Below are positions 1 to 9,792 of a stretch of DNA of 64,000 bases, piece after piece. Both the position numbers and the translations under genes were made by a program. The stretch comes from Rossellomorea aquimaris TF-12. GTDB taxonomy: Bacteria; Bacillota; Bacilli; Bacillales; Bacillaceae_B. The DNA lies in contig NZ_LQXM01000029.1 of the NCBI RefSeq assembly GCF_001648555.1, forward strand, positions 682,001-746,000, given 5' to 3'. Below the pieces are notes generated by a model. It made no database searches, had not been told where the DNA came from, and was given only the letters and a program-made list of their open reading frames with translations. Within the stretch, counting starts at the first letter, position 1; every line of letters begins with the position of its first letter.

Positions 1-608
1 ATTAAACCGATAAATCCTGCCAATCCAATCATTCCAAGCCCTACAAAATGCATGATTCTTGCTCCTGATATAAAAATCATAACCAAACAAGTACCAACCA
101 TTACTGTTCCAGTCCCTAAATCAGGTTGCAGCATAATCATTCCAAATGCAGTAAACACCAATAATAGAGCAGGTAATACCCCTTTTCTAAAGGAGGTTAT
201 GTACTTTTGTTTTTCTGATAAATACTTCGCAAGAAAAGCAATCATAGCCAGCTTCATAAATTCAGAAGGCTGGATTGAAAAGGCTCCTACTCCAATCCAG
301 CTCCGGGAACCATTTCTCAACACACCGATTCCGGGAATTAACACAAGAACGAGTAATACAAAGCATATGATTGTAATGATTTTCGCCCAATTTCTCCAAG
401 TCCAGTACTCAACATTCATTATAAAAAACATAGCAAACAATCCAACACCTGCAAAAAGCATTTGTCTTTTAGCAAAGAAAAAGGAATCCTCAAATTTGTA
501 ATCAGCCCAGACAGCACTTGCACTGTATACCATAATCAGCCCAATGGCAAGCAATGTAAGAGTGGCAACAATTAGTATAAAATCGGGAGTCGATTTTTTA
601 AAAGGCAA
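1..608 (-). CDS. spoVE: SpoVE, SEDS-family cortex glycosyltransferase (truncated by window edge)
   Basis: Partial gene, about 202 codons visible, running off the left edge. SpoVE is the SEDS-family peptidoglycan glycosyltransferase that works with SpoVD to build spore cortex. The reverse strand reads from a TTG at 606-608 (first residues M-P-F-K-K-S-T-P-D-F) and the first membrane segment ends in the typical LIMVYSASAVW stretch; a GAGGTG ribosome binding site sits 7 bases upstream. Further in are the FFFAKRQ and MNVEYW stretches typical of SpoVE. It follows murD, as in B. subtilis. The 113 bp between murD and spoVE hold no clear terminator. A second SEDS gene (ftsW, 51091-52308) is also in the window; this one is called SpoVE from its N-terminus and its place in the dcw cluster. 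Confidence 0.93.
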   Translation of the reverse strand, partial: MPFKKSTPDFILIVATLTLLAIGLIMVYSASAVWADYKFEDSFFFAKRQMLFAGVGLFAMFFIMNVEYWTWRNWAKIITIICFVLLVLVLIPGIGVLRNGSRSWIGVGAFSIQPSEFMKLAMIAFLAKYLSEKQKYITSFRKGVLPALLLVFTAFGMIMLQPDLGTGTVMVGTCLVMIFISGARIMHFVGLGMIGLAGFIGL

Positions 609-721
609 TCTTAAACACCTCGAATAGACTTATTTGAGCCGTTTCGAGCAAATTCTACTACCTTTCCTGGATTGCCTTACTGGTTGTGAAGTATTGGTTG
701 CTCTTCATAGACAAGCCCTTA

Positions 722-2071
722 TTAAAGCATATGCACGGCTTTAATAAAAATGTCACCACGTTCTTCAAAAGTTCGATATTGATCCCAGCTTGCACAAGCA
801 GGAGAAAGCAACACAACATCACCCTTTTCAGAATGTTCATATGCAACAGGCACTGCCTTTTCAACATTATCGACAGTAATGACCGTTTGTATCCCTGCCT
901 TTTTGCCCGTGTTCCTTAATTTCTCTGCTGTTTCCCCAAAGGTTACTAATACCTTCACATTTTTCATATGAGGGATAAGGTCGTCAAAATCATTTCCACG
1001 ATCTAACCCACCAGCGAGTAATATCGTTGGTGCTTCAAAAGCATTTAGAGCACTTTTCGTTGCCAATATATTCGTTGCCTTTGAATCATTATAAAATTTT
1101 CTGCTGTTTACTTCTCGTACATACTGAGTTCTATGTTTTACACCTGCAAAAGTACTTAGCACACTTAATATATTTTCATTTGATACACCATAAATTTTTG
1201 ACGCTGCGATAGCACATAGAATATTTTCCAGATTGTGAGCTCCCGGAAGTACAACTGACTCAAGCTCAATAACTTTTTCATCTTTAAAATAAATTGCTCC
1301 ATTCCTTATATATGCCCCTCCATCAACCTCTCTCGTCGTAGAAAAAGGAATAATTTGAGCATTAGAAAAGGAAACTGTCTCACGTAAATGATCCTGGTCG
1401 GCGTTGATGATTAAATAATCATCTTGAGATTGATTTTTAGTGATATTTGCCTTAGCCTTCCAATACTCATTAATATTACCGTGATAATCTAAGTGAGCAT
1501 CATACAGATTTGTGATAATAGCAATATGAGGAGCGAATTCCTCAATACCCATTAATTGAAATGATGATAGTTCCACTACCATTTTATCGTCTTTTTGGGC
1601 TTGCTGAGCAACTTCGGAAGCCACTGTCCCAATGTTTCCTGCAATAAGAGGGTTTTGATTAGCCTGCTTTAATATTTCAAACAAAAGCGTTGTTGTCGTG
1701 GTTTTACCATTTGTACCTGTAATACCAATCATTTCAGCCTCAGAAATCAAATAAGCTAATTCCACCTCTGTTAGAACAGGGATTCCTTTTTCGATCGCTT
1801 TTTTAATAAGTGGATTATGATAGGGGATCCCTGGATTTTTAACAATATATTGAAATCCTTCATCAAGCAATTCAATAGGATGACTGCCGCATATTACTTT
1901 TATACCTTCCTGCAATAGACCTTGTGCTTCAGGATTTTCCTCAAGAGGCTTTTGATCATTTACCGTCACAAATGCTTCTAATTTATGTAGAAGAGAGGCT
2001 GCACTAACCCCACTTTTTGCCAGACCCAATACAAGTACCTTTTTATGTTTAAACTTCGTAATTTTTTTCAA
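722..2071 (-). CDS. murD: UDP-N-acetylmuramoylalanine--D-glutamate ligase
   Basis: Cytoplasmic Mur ligase that adds D-glutamate to UDP-MurNAc-L-Ala using ATP. The 449-residue length is normal. The N-terminal Rossmann-like domain starts with [10 protein letters not shown] (about residues 12-21), the ATP P-loop [11 protein letters not shown] lies at about 119-129, and the C-terminal domain contains LLAGGLDRG. The start is a TTG at 2069-2071 with a GAGGTG ribosome binding site; it directly abuts the mraY stop codon, so the two are probably translationally coupled. Gene order murE, murF-like ORF, mraY, murD is the Bacillus dcw order apart from the extra ORF. Confidence 0.96.
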   Translation of the reverse strand: MKKITKFKHKKVLVLGLAKSGVSAASLLHKLEAFVTVNDQKPLEENPEAQGLLQEGIKVICGSHPIELLDEGFQYIVKNPGIPYHNPLIKKAIEKGIPVLTEVELAYLISEAEMIGITGTNGKTTTTTLLFEILKQANQNPLIAGNIGTVASEVAQQAQKDDKMVVELSSFQLMGIEEFAPHIAIITNLYDAHLDYHGNINEYWKAKANITKNQSQDDYLIINADQDHLRETVSFSNAQIIPFSTTREVDGGAYIRNGAIYFKDEKVIELESVVLPGAHNLENILCAIAASKIYGVSNENILSVLSTFAGVKHRTQYVREVNSRKFYNDSKATNILATKSALNAFEAPTILLAGGLDRGNDFDDLIPHMKNVKVLVTFGETAEKLRNTGKKAGIQTVITVDNVEKAVPVAYEHSEKGDVVLLSPACASWDQYRTFEERGDIFIKAVHML

Positions 2072-3046
2072 TTATAACCACACCTCTATATAGATTCCTA
2101 GAACAGCAAAAAGTAAACCAACCGTCCAAAACGTCACTACTACTCTCCACTCAGACCATCCCACTAGCTCATAATGGTGATGCAAGGGGCTCATTTTAAA
2201 GATTCGTTTTCCGGTCGTTTTAAATGATGCTACTTGAAGAATGACAGACAAGGTTTCAATAACAAAAACCCCACCAATAAGAATTAATATTATTTCTAGT
2301 TTTGTCAGGATGGCGATCGTAGCAATGGCTCCTCCTAAGGCAAGTGAACCTGTGTCACCCATAAACACTTTTGCAGGGTGTGCATTAAAAACTAAAAATC
2401 CTAGGACTGCCCCCACAACGGCAACACCGAAGATCGCTACATCATATTGAGACTGATTCCATGCAAGGACTGCTAATGCACCAAAAGCAATGGCTGCGGT
2501 TCCTGAGACCAATCCATCTAAGCCATCTGTTAAATTTACAGCATTGGAGAATCCAACCAGCCAGAAAATGATAAATAATACGTAAAACACGCCTAAATCA
2601 ACTGATAAATCTGTTAACGGAATAGATACAGTCGTCGGAAAATCATTTTGTTTAAAAATTAAATAAAAAATGACTGAAATCACGATTTGTCCTACTAATT
2701 TTTGCTTTGATGTTAATCCTAAGTTTCTCTTCATTACAACTTTGATGAAGTCATCTAAGAAGCCTAGTAAACCAAATCCTACTGTGACAAGAAGCATTAA
2801 ATACGTTTCTGGTCCAGGTTCTGAATATTTCCCGGTCATTACTAATGTTGTAATCACAATAGATAAAAGGAATAGAATCCCACCCATAGTAGGGGTTCCG
2901 GTTTTTTTCTGGTGAGATTCCGGCCCTTCATCTCGGATACTTTGACCGAATTTTAATCTTCTCAGGAAGGGAATAAAGATTGGTGAAAGAATAACGGTAA
3001 TTAAAAATGCCATTATGATTGTAAAAAATATTACTTGCTCCATCAT
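2072..3046 (-). CDS. mraY: Phospho-N-acetylmuramoyl-pentapeptide transferase
   Basis: Integral membrane enzyme that moves phospho-MurNAc-pentapeptide from UDP to undecaprenyl phosphate, forming lipid I. The start at 3046 (ATG ATG GAG) has a GGGGAGGGG ribosome binding site and gives 324 residues, the usual Bacillus length; an upstream in-frame extension to 3097 would overlap the preceding gene and lacks family support. Visible family motifs include [25 protein letters not shown] split over the first loop, the FLDDFIKV aspartate pair, NLTDGLDGL, and the C-terminal [10 protein letters not shown] histidine motif. About ten membrane segments. It starts one base after the stop of the MurF-like gene upstream. 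Confidence 0.97.
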   Translation of the reverse strand: MMEQVIFFTIIMAFLITVILSPIFIPFLRRLKFGQSIRDEGPESHQKKTGTPTMGGILFLLSIVITTLVMTGKYSEPGPETYLMLLVTVGFGLLGFLDDFIKVVMKRNLGLTSKQKLVGQIVISVIFYLIFKQNDFPTTVSIPLTDLSVDLGVFYVLFIIFWLVGFSNAVNLTDGLDGLVSGTAAIAFGALAVLAWNQSQYDVAIFGVAVVGAVLGFLVFNAHPAKVFMGDTGSLALGGAIATIAILTKLEIILILIGGVFVIETLSVILQVASFKTTGKRIFKMSPLHHHYELVGWSEWRVVVTFWTVGLLFAVLGIYIEVWL

Positions 3047-3047
3047 G

Positions 3048-3455
3048 TTATTCCCCTCCCCTTTTGGTTTCTGTATTTTGAATTTTCTTTGATTCAATAA
3101 TTAGATTAGATTCACTGATATAAATAAACTTCGTCATAATTTCCCACTTTTCTTGAATGTAATTTTGTTTGTAATAGTCATGTAATTCCTCAAATGCTTT
3201 TTGAATATCTTCTACTAAAAATACAGGGAAATGGTTTGGTAAGAACGCTGGCACATCGGTATCTTTTTCCCATAAAGTGGCGATGGCTCCTTTTTCTATG
3301 CTTTCAAAAAGGTCTACACGCTTTCCACTAGGAATATACAACCCCTTCTTCATTTCTACACTAGTTGAATTACAAACTACTAAAAATTCAAAGCCAGGTA
3401 AATGAATACCTAATGTATGAGGAAATAATTTTTTGACATCATCATAGAGAAGCAT
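3048..3455 (-). CDS. Stand-alone MurF N-terminal-like domain protein
   Basis: A 135-residue protein between murE and mraY, absent from the B. subtilis cluster. Residues about 25-100 resemble the N-terminal, UDP-MurNAc-recognising domain of MurF: a lysine-glycine then [10 protein letters not shown], a following GAIATLW and then [18 protein letters not shown], which match the FIP-G-R-D, GA-A-LW and ILVDD--AL--L--Y pattern of MurF. There is no P-loop (GT-GKT), no central ATPase domain and no C-terminal domain, so it cannot be a ligase. It overlaps the murE end by 14 bases and stops one base before the mraY start, so all three are probably translationally coupled. Function unknown; a role in binding nucleotide precursors or Mur enzymes is inference. 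The reading frame is intact, which argues against a decaying pseudogene. Confidence 0.85.
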   Translation of the reverse strand: MLLYDDVKKLFPHTLGIHLPGFEFLVVCNSTSVEMKKGLYIPSGKRVDLFESIEKGAIATLWEKDTDVPAFLPNHFPVFLVEDIQKAFEELHDYYKQNYIQEKWEIMTKFIYISESNLIIESKKIQNTETKRGGE

Positions 3456-4917
3456 CTTTCTTCTCCTTTATGATCTGTCTGGCTATTTCTCTATCATCAA
3501 AGTCAAACACATTGTGACCAATGATTTGATAGGTTTCATGTCCCTTACCGGCTATTAATACTACATCTTCTTTCCCTGCAAGGTTTATTGCTTCCCTGAT
3601 AGCTTCTTTTCGATCCTGTATTAATGTATACCCTTTTCCAACTACTCCTAACTCCATATCTTTTAAGATGCTCATTGGGTCCTCAGTTCTTGGGTTGTCT
3701 GAAGTGAAAATCGCATAGTCTCCATATTCACATGCTATTTCTGACATAATTGGACGTTTCGTTTTATCTCGATCCCCTCCACATCCGACAACAACAATGA
3801 TTTTACCTGTTGTAATAGATTGAATGGTTTCTAATACATTTTTTAATCCATCAGGAGTGTGGGCATAATCTACAATGATGGAAAAGTCCTGACCTTCAGA
3901 TACTGTCTCAAATCTTCCCCTGACTCCTTTTGCACTTTGAAGACTTCTCGTACTATCTTCAATTGAAATACCAGCTGCAAATCCTGTAGCAATCGCTGCT
4001 AATGCATTGTATACGTTAAATTGTCCAGCTAGATGGAGAACCATTTCTTTTTCTCCTAAAGGAGTGACCAATGTAAAGGATGATTCCGTTGCTTTTAATA
4101 GGATGTCCTTCGCATAAAAATCAGCTGCACTTGATAAACCATATGTAATGACATGTGCGGCTGTGGAATGAATGTAAAAATCAGAAGCGTCATCATCTTT
4201 ATTAATAATGGCATACTTTGGGGCCTTTTTAAAATAAGTATTCCCTAATTGTGAGAACAATAAGCCTTTGGCATTACGATAATCCACCATTGTCCGATGA
4301 TAGTCTAAATGATCCTGAGTAAGATTAGTAAAGACTGCAATATCATAATCGCACCCATTCACTCTTCCTTGAGCTAACGCATGTGAAGAAACCTCCATAA
4401 TAGCAGAATCGACACCTTTTTCACAAAAGTTTTTAAAGGTTTTCTGAAGTGTCAAACTATCTGGAGTTGTGTTGTGGCTTACTTCAAGTTCATCTCCGAT
4501 TTTAATATGAAGTGTTCCAATCAAACCTGTCTTTCTACCACAACTCGAAAAAACATGATCGATTAAATGAGTTGTCGTTGTTTTTCCATTGGTACCTGTC
4601 ACACCAACTAAAAGCAATTGATGAGAGGGCTGTTTATAAAAGTAATCTGCGAGGATTGCCATCGCCTTCTTCGTATCAGGAACGACAATGACAGGTATTT
4701 GAACATCTACAAATCTTTCTGCGAGGATAGCAGCTGCACCATTCCTTTCAGCAACTTGCGCTAGAGTATGGCTATCAACCTCAAATCCGTTAATACAAAT
4801 AAATAAGTCACCGCTTTTAACTTTTTTATGGTGATTTGTAATATCTGAAATAACAGGATCCCCTTCACCCTGCACCGAGAAGAACGGTAGTATTTCCAGC
4901 AAAGTATGCAATCTCAT
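3442..4917 (-). CDS. murE: UDP-MurNAc-L-alanyl-D-glutamate--meso-DAP ligase
   Basis: Adds meso-diaminopimelate to UDP-MurNAc-L-Ala-D-Glu. Of normal length (491 residues). P-loop GTNGKTTTT at about residues 108-116, the lysine of NAKGLLF near 217 (the carbamylated lysine of the family), and DNPRTEDP at about 407-414. The DNPR motif marks the diaminopimelate-adding type rather than the lysine type. A KGHE motif follows near the C-terminus. ATG start with a GGAG site; 604 bp of non-coding DNA separate it from spoVD upstream, so it probably has its own promoter. Confidence 0.97.
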   Translation of the reverse strand: MRLHTLLEILPFFSVQGEGDPVISDITNHHKKVKSGDLFICINGFEVDSHTLAQVAERNGAAAILAERFVDVQIPVIVVPDTKKAMAILADYFYKQPSHQLLLVGVTGTNGKTTTTHLIDHVFSSCGRKTGLIGTLHIKIGDELEVSHNTTPDSLTLQKTFKNFCEKGVDSAIMEVSSHALAQGRVNGCDYDIAVFTNLTQDHLDYHRTMVDYRNAKGLLFSQLGNTYFKKAPKYAIINKDDDASDFYIHSTAAHVITYGLSSAADFYAKDILLKATESSFTLVTPLGEKEMVLHLAGQFNVYNALAAIATGFAAGISIEDSTRSLQSAKGVRGRFETVSEGQDFSIIVDYAHTPDGLKNVLETIQSITTGKIIVVVGCGGDRDKTKRPIMSEIACEYGDYAIFTSDNPRTEDPMSILKDMELGVVGKGYTLIQDRKEAIREAINLAGKEDVVLIAGKGHETYQIIGHNVFDFDDREIARQIIKEKKDASL

Positions 4918-5521
4918 TTTTTCAACTCCTCACAGGTAGAAAGCAACCTTTTTTTATTTTACAAAAAAATTCGCCTGAAAGCTATCAACCTTTTAACATA
5001 GTTTTTTCTTATGATTTACTGATAAACTTTATTTTAGTTTCAATGATTGCAGCGAAAGGATGTTTCCTTCCGTTACGTCCATCTTCAAATATGTTCTATA
5101 GAAGACACTGTTATACAGTAGGTGCTTTAATGGTAAGGACAACCGCTTTGCTTGTAGCCAGCTTTCTGCCCGAGGATCCTCCACTTTGCTTCCGGTGTCT
5201 CGGCATACCCGTACTTTTTTCATTCATCTACTCGCAGTTCCCCTCACCATCTAAAAAGTCAGTTACAGAGCTTAATGTGACGATAAAATTTATAAAGAAC
5301 AGAGTTTCTAGTACAATGCCGATATTGACTACTGCTCTGTTAATTCCAAATCAGATGAGTAAATTAATTATGAAATTAACCATTACTCTCTTTTAAATGC
5401 AACAATGTTTATGAAAACAGCCTTTGAAAAAGGTCGTCTCAACAAATTCCTATTATTCATTCAACTAAAATAGTGAGAGGTGAATGTAATAGTATATCAT
5501 GAAAAGTCATGGTAAAGTCTT
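4918..5521. other. Intergenic region between spoVD and murE
   Basis: 604 bp without a convincing gene. It holds one copy of the dispersed palindromic repeat (5129-5251) and an AT-rich stretch in front of murE where a promoter is expected, although I see no good pair of -35 and -10 boxes. Open frames here on both strands lie within the repeat and lack ribosome binding sites. Confidence 0.7.
5129..5251 (-). repeat. Dispersed palindromic repeat, copy 1
   Basis: About 123 bp, aligning to the reverse complement of the copy at 26482-26602 over its whole length: both share TGGT-AGG at one end, a CCGAG--TCCTC centre, a TTCCGG-GTCT-GGCA block and CCCTCACCATC at the other end. The termini are inverted repeats of GATGGTG/CACCATC. 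No coding capacity. Typical of non-autonomous, structured intergenic repeats in Bacillaceae. Confidence 0.7.
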
Positions 5522-7438
5522 TCACTCCTCTAAATAAATTCTCACCGTAGATCCTTGTTTAATCTTCACACCTGGGTCTGGTGACTGACGAACTACCTTT
5601 TTCCCACTACCACTAATATCAAGTTTTAAATTCACCAGCTGTTGTTGTAATTCCTGTTTCGTAAGTCCAATTAAATCCGGTGTTTCAATCATTGGAACAT
5701 CATCCCAATTCATTTTCTTCTCAATTTGATCCTTACGCTTAGGTACTCCCATCGCTTCCAAACTATCCCCAATAATACTTCCAGCAATTGGTGCTGCAAC
5801 CACCCCACCAAATTGGATTGTTCCTTTAGGGTTATCAACTGCCACATATACGACTATTTCAGGGTCATCAGCAGGTGCGATCCCCATAAAGGAAACAATA
5901 TGATTGTTTTCTAGATACTTTCCATCCTTCGCTTTCTGTGCTGTACCGGTTTTTCCACCTATACGATACCCATCTACAAATGCTTTCCCACCTGTACCTT
6001 GTGCAACGACACTTTCAAGAGCTTCCCGTATTTGTTTTGACGTTTCTTCTGAAATAACTCTTCTAACTTTTTCAGGCGTTTTCCTCATGACAACTTCTCC
6101 ACTGGAAGGATCCACAAGCTCTTTCGCAATAAAGGGCTGATATAGAATTCCACCATTTACAGCGGCTGATACAGCAGCTACTTGTTGAATCGGCGTAACC
6201 GCAACACCCTGACCAAAAGCAGTCGTTGCTTGTTCCACTGGTCCTACACGATCAATATTGAATAATATCCCTTTCCCTTCCCCTTGTAGATCAATTCCCG
6301 TCTTTTTACCGAATCCGAAATCTTCAATATAGCTAAATAACTTTTCTTTTCCTAATCTGTTTCCTAACTCAACAAAGCCAGGGTTACAGGAATTTTGCAC
6401 AACTTCGAGAAATGTCTGGGTTCCATGTCCTTTTCTTTTCCAGCAATGGAGAGTGGCTCCTCCCACTTCAATATAACCAGGGTCATGGAATTTTTCTTTA
6501 TACAAATCTACCTTTCCTTCCTCTAAGGCTGCCGCTAGAGTAATAATCTTAAATGTAGACCCTGGCTCATAGGTACTCCATATTGGTAAATTACGATTAT
6601 AAATTTCTTGGGGTACATTTTTAAAATTTGCCGGATCAAAGGTAGGACGACTTGACATGGCAAGTACCTCACCTGTTTTAGGGTTCATGGCAATGGCAAT
6701 AATCCCATCTGGATTATACGTTGCTTGCGCGATGTCCAATTCCCTTTCTACAATCGTTTGAACCTTTGTATCAATGGTAAGCTTTAAATCCAATCCATTC
6801 TCCGGCTGTTCAAAGTCATCAGCCATATCAGGCATCCTTTTCCCTTTTGCATCAGAAAAAAACTTCACGTATCCTCTATCTCCACTAAGCTCCTCATCAT
6901 ATGACAGCTCTAGTCCCATTAATCCCTGGTTATCAATCCCTGCGAAACCTAAGACATGGGAAAGATAACTACCGTAAGGATAATAGCGTTTGGAGTCTTC
7001 TCCTAAATACACACCCTTAAGATTTAGATCTCTAATTTCTTTCGCTTTTTCATACGAAATTTTTCTACCTTCATTAATTCGTACCATGCTGTCTGCCTGT
7101 GTTACATATTTATATGCAACTTCTACTGAAATATTAAGAACAGGGGCTAGTTTCTCAGCAGTATCTTGTGGATTGGTAATTTGTCTCGGTACGACAAATA
7201 TTGTGGGTGCACTTTGGTTCGTCGCTAATTCCACTCCATTCCGGTCTACAATTTTTCCTCTTTCCGGTTGAAATGGAATATTACGGCTCCATAAATCCTT
7301 TGCATTCGAAGTAAGCCAGTCCCCTTTAAAAAACTGAACATACCCCAGCCTGATATCAATGATGGAAAAAATGAATACTCCTATAATAAGAGCATACGCT
7401 AATCTTTTTCTTACTGTAACATTCGATACTCTTTTCAC
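5522..7438 (-). CDS. spoVD: SpoVD, sporulation-specific class B penicillin-binding protein
   Basis: Membrane-anchored D,D-transpeptidase for spore cortex synthesis, partner of SpoVE. The start is a GTG at 7436-7438 (M-K-R-V-S-N-V-T-V) behind AAAGGGGAGG; this gives 638 residues. One N-terminal membrane segment (about 12-30), dimerisation domain, then transpeptidase motifs STFK at 294-297, SCN at 350-352 and KTG at 496-498, and a single C-terminal PASTA domain (about 575-636). Cysteines at 332 and 351 match the pair that forms a regulatory disulfide in B. subtilis SpoVD, reduced by the forespore-side thioredoxin-like protein StoA. A terminator separates it from pbpB upstream, so it probably has its own sporulation promoter. 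Confidence 0.96.
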   Translation of the reverse strand: MKRVSNVTVRKRLAYALIIGVFIFSIIDIRLGYVQFFKGDWLTSNAKDLWSRNIPFQPERGKIVDRNGVELATNQSAPTIFVVPRQITNPQDTAEKLAPVLNISVEVAYKYVTQADSMVRINEGRKISYEKAKEIRDLNLKGVYLGEDSKRYYPYGSYLSHVLGFAGIDNQGLMGLELSYDEELSGDRGYVKFFSDAKGKRMPDMADDFEQPENGLDLKLTIDTKVQTIVERELDIAQATYNPDGIIAIAMNPKTGEVLAMSSRPTFDPANFKNVPQEIYNRNLPIWSTYEPGSTFKIITLAAALEEGKVDLYKEKFHDPGYIEVGGATLHCWKRKGHGTQTFLEVVQNSCNPGFVELGNRLGKEKLFSYIEDFGFGKKTGIDLQGEGKGILFNIDRVGPVEQATTAFGQGVAVTPIQQVAAVSAAVNGGILYQPFIAKELVDPSSGEVVMRKTPEKVRRVISEETSKQIREALESVVAQGTGGKAFVDGYRIGGKTGTAQKAKDGKYLENNHIVSFMGIAPADDPEIVVYVAVDNPKGTIQFGGVVAAPIAGSIIGDSLEAMGVPKRKDQIEKKMNWDDVPMIETPDLIGLTKQELQQQLVNLKLDISGSGKKVVRQSPDPGVKIKQGSTVRIYLEE

Positions 7439-7530
7439 AAATGGAACCTCCCCTTTTATGGCTCGTTCCATTATATGCTTGGACATATTTACGTATGTTT
7501 GAAAATCCGAGAAGTACCATTTGAAACAAG

Positions 7531-7565
7531 AAAAAGGATGACTTGTTATTAAAGTCATCCTTTTT
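7531..7565 (-). terminator. Intrinsic terminator between pbpB and spoVD
   Basis: Perfect 14-bp stem AAAAAGGATGACTT with its complement, 7-base loop, and T-run on the minus strand. It lies just after the pbpB stop and should end the mraZ-rsmH-ftsL-pbpB transcript before spoVD. Confidence 0.88.
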
Positions 7566-7575
7566 ATATAATCGA

Positions 7576-9792
7576 CTAATTCAATGGTCTCTCTTCTTCA
7601 TTCTCTTCAGCAGCTTCATCTGTCTTTTTCTTCTCTAATTGCTCCTGAGGTGTTTTAAAATTAACGACTAAAGGTTCATTTTCCTTCACAGGAGATCCCG
7701 GCTGAATATTTTGACTGACAGCATAACCATTGCCAACCATATTGATTTTCAATCCAGCAATATTCGCCACCTTAAACACGTCTCTAACTGACCAACCCTT
7801 CATATCAGGAATTGTGATTTCTCCATTCGTTTTGAGCACAACTCTTTCCCCTTCAAGCAACTTACTTCCCGGTTCAGGAATTTGTTTGACGATCTCTATT
7901 CCATTTCCAACTACAATTGGAGAAGCACCCATTTTTTCTAATTCTTTCTTTGCTGATTCAACGGCCATCCCATGTGTATCAGGGATTTCCTCTTTTTTGA
8001 GACTTACCTTTTCCTGAGGCTTTATATTTAAATATTTCAAGCTGTTTTGCATAACAGGATTGAACACTTGTGATACAGGGTCAGAACCAACTTCAATGTT
8101 TTCAAGTTCCGGTTGCTGAATCCCTACATAAACAATAAGCTGCGGGTTTTCAGCAGGAGCCATCCCCATAAAGGAGAAAAGATAGTTTTCTTTCCCTATC
8201 ATATATCGACCAGTTTCAGGATCAGGTATCTGACCCGACCCTGATTTTCCTGCCACTGTATATCCTTCTATGGCAAACCTTCTTCCTGTACCATCATCTG
8301 AAGTGACAGTAGTCGCAAGATATTCTCTGGCCTTTTCGGCTGATTCTTTTGTAATGGGATTTCCTACAACTTCCGGCTTCGTTTCTTTAACAACGCTCTT
8401 TGTATTTGGATCTACGACTTTAGAAATGACATAAGGCTTCATCATTTTTCCATCATTGGCAATGGCTGATTCTGCTTGAATCATTTGTAAAGGTGTGACG
8501 GTTGTTCCTTGTCCAAAGATAGTTGTGTATTTCTCAATAGGGTAATGATATAAAATAGACCCCTTCGCTTCATGCGGCATACCAAAATTGGTTTTTTCAC
8601 CAAATCCAAAGTCATGTAGGTACCCTTCGTATTTATCAAAGCCAATCTTATCCAATAGATTGGCAAAAGCCACATTCGAAGACCTTTGAACACCCTCTAA
8701 ATAAGAGATCGTCCCCCAGCCATCTCCTCCATTGTGATCTCTGATTGGATTAGGAACATTGTCTACATAATACTTTCCGGACTGGTACGTTTCATTTGGA
8801 TTAAACTTTCCTTCATTAATGGCAGCAGCTAGGGAAAAAGCCTTCATTGTTGAGCCTGGTTCATATGTATCCTCAACAATAAAGTTTGTCCAGTTATCTA
8901 ATAATCCTTCTCTTGTATCAGGATGAAATGTTGGACGCTGAGACATGGCTAATATTTTTCCCGTTTTAGGGTCAGACACAATCGCAAACATCTTTTTAGG
9001 CTTATACTGTTTCTGCACTTGATTAAGAGCCTCTTCTAAAAAGGTTTGAATTTTTTTATCAATTGTTAAGTAAATATCATCTCCATCTTGAGGAGGCGTT
9101 ACATGTTCATCTGCATTAGGTAACAAATAGCCCCACACATCACTCTTATACTCCACTGAACCGTCTTTACCACTTAATACGTCATTAAAGCTAGATTCAA
9201 TCCCCATTTTACCCACTGTCTCCGTGTCACCGTTATCAGCTGTGGTCTTCTGGGCAAACCCTATTAAATGAGAAGCAAAAGAGCCATTTGGATAAAAGCG
9301 CTTTGCTTCTTTTCTAAAGGTGATACCCGGGATATCACTTTCTCTTATTTTTAACATCATCTGATGAGAAAGATCTCGGCCAGCAGATCCAAATTCGACT
9401 TGGTACGCCCCTTCCTTATTCAATCTCTCATAAATTTCACTTTCCTTCATGTCGAGAAATTGAGCAAGTTTCCTTGCCGTTTGAGAAGGATCTGTTACAT
9501 GATTGGGCTTCTTTGGATCAGTTGTTACACTCGAATCTAATATGGCTACGAGAGTGTACGCTGAAGTATCCTCTGCTACTACCTCTCCCTTACGATCGTA
9601 AATCGTTCCTCTATGAGCTTCTAGAATATGACTTTTAATGTACTTTTTTGCTGCTTGAGAAGCCAAAACTTTGCCTTCAGCTTCACCCGTTACTTGAATG
9701 GTGACAAAACGAACCATCAATACAAAAAAGAGCAAGCCGAAAATCCCGAAAAGGATGGCTGCCCCTATGTTCATACTTGGTCTTTTTTTCAT
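7576..9792 (-). CDS. pbpB: PBP2B, division-specific class B penicillin-binding protein
   Basis: Septal D,D-transpeptidase, partner of FtsW in the divisome. 738 residues. Membrane segment at about 10-32, then the dimerisation domain with RGTIYDRKG (61-69), transpeptidase motifs STMK at 314-317 (active serine 314), SSN at 371-373 and KSG at 516-518. The third motif is KSG rather than the usual KTG, as in some PBP2x-type enzymes. Two C-terminal PASTA domains at about 598-656 and 657-714, and an acidic tail. The ATG overlaps the ftsL stop by one base (TAATG), a sign of translational coupling. Confidence 0.96.
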   Translation of the reverse strand: MKKRPSMNIGAAILFGIFGLLFFVLMVRFVTIQVTGEAEGKVLASQAAKKYIKSHILEAHRGTIYDRKGEVVAEDTSAYTLVAILDSSVTTDPKKPNHVTDPSQTARKLAQFLDMKESEIYERLNKEGAYQVEFGSAGRDLSHQMMLKIRESDIPGITFRKEAKRFYPNGSFASHLIGFAQKTTADNGDTETVGKMGIESSFNDVLSGKDGSVEYKSDVWGYLLPNADEHVTPPQDGDDIYLTIDKKIQTFLEEALNQVQKQYKPKKMFAIVSDPKTGKILAMSQRPTFHPDTREGLLDNWTNFIVEDTYEPGSTMKAFSLAAAINEGKFNPNETYQSGKYYVDNVPNPIRDHNGGDGWGTISYLEGVQRSSNVAFANLLDKIGFDKYEGYLHDFGFGEKTNFGMPHEAKGSILYHYPIEKYTTIFGQGTTVTPLQMIQAESAIANDGKMMKPYVISKVVDPNTKSVVKETKPEVVGNPITKESAEKAREYLATTVTSDDGTGRRFAIEGYTVAGKSGSGQIPDPETGRYMIGKENYLFSFMGMAPAENPQLIVYVGIQQPELENIEVGSDPVSQVFNPVMQNSLKYLNIKPQEKVSLKKEEIPDTHGMAVESAKKELEKMGASPIVVGNGIEIVKQIPEPGSKLLEGERVVLKTNGEITIPDMKGWSVRDVFKVANIAGLKINMVGNGYAVSQNIQPGSPVKENEPLVVNFKTPQEQLEKKKTDEAAEENEEERPLN

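Noticed and set aside
52-501. Open frame on the plus strand
   Set aside because: Antisense to spoVE, which is clearly coding on the minus strand; composition mirrors a membrane protein read backwards.
5043-5396. 117-codon plus-strand frame and a 64-codon minus-strand frame in the murE-spoVD gap
   Set aside because: Both lie across the dispersed repeat, have no ribosome binding site and no family likeness.
7439-7530. Possible sigma-E promoter before spoVD
   Set aside because: A CATATAAT word resembles a sigma-E -10 box, but the matching -35 is poor at every allowed spacing, so it is not listed as a feature.
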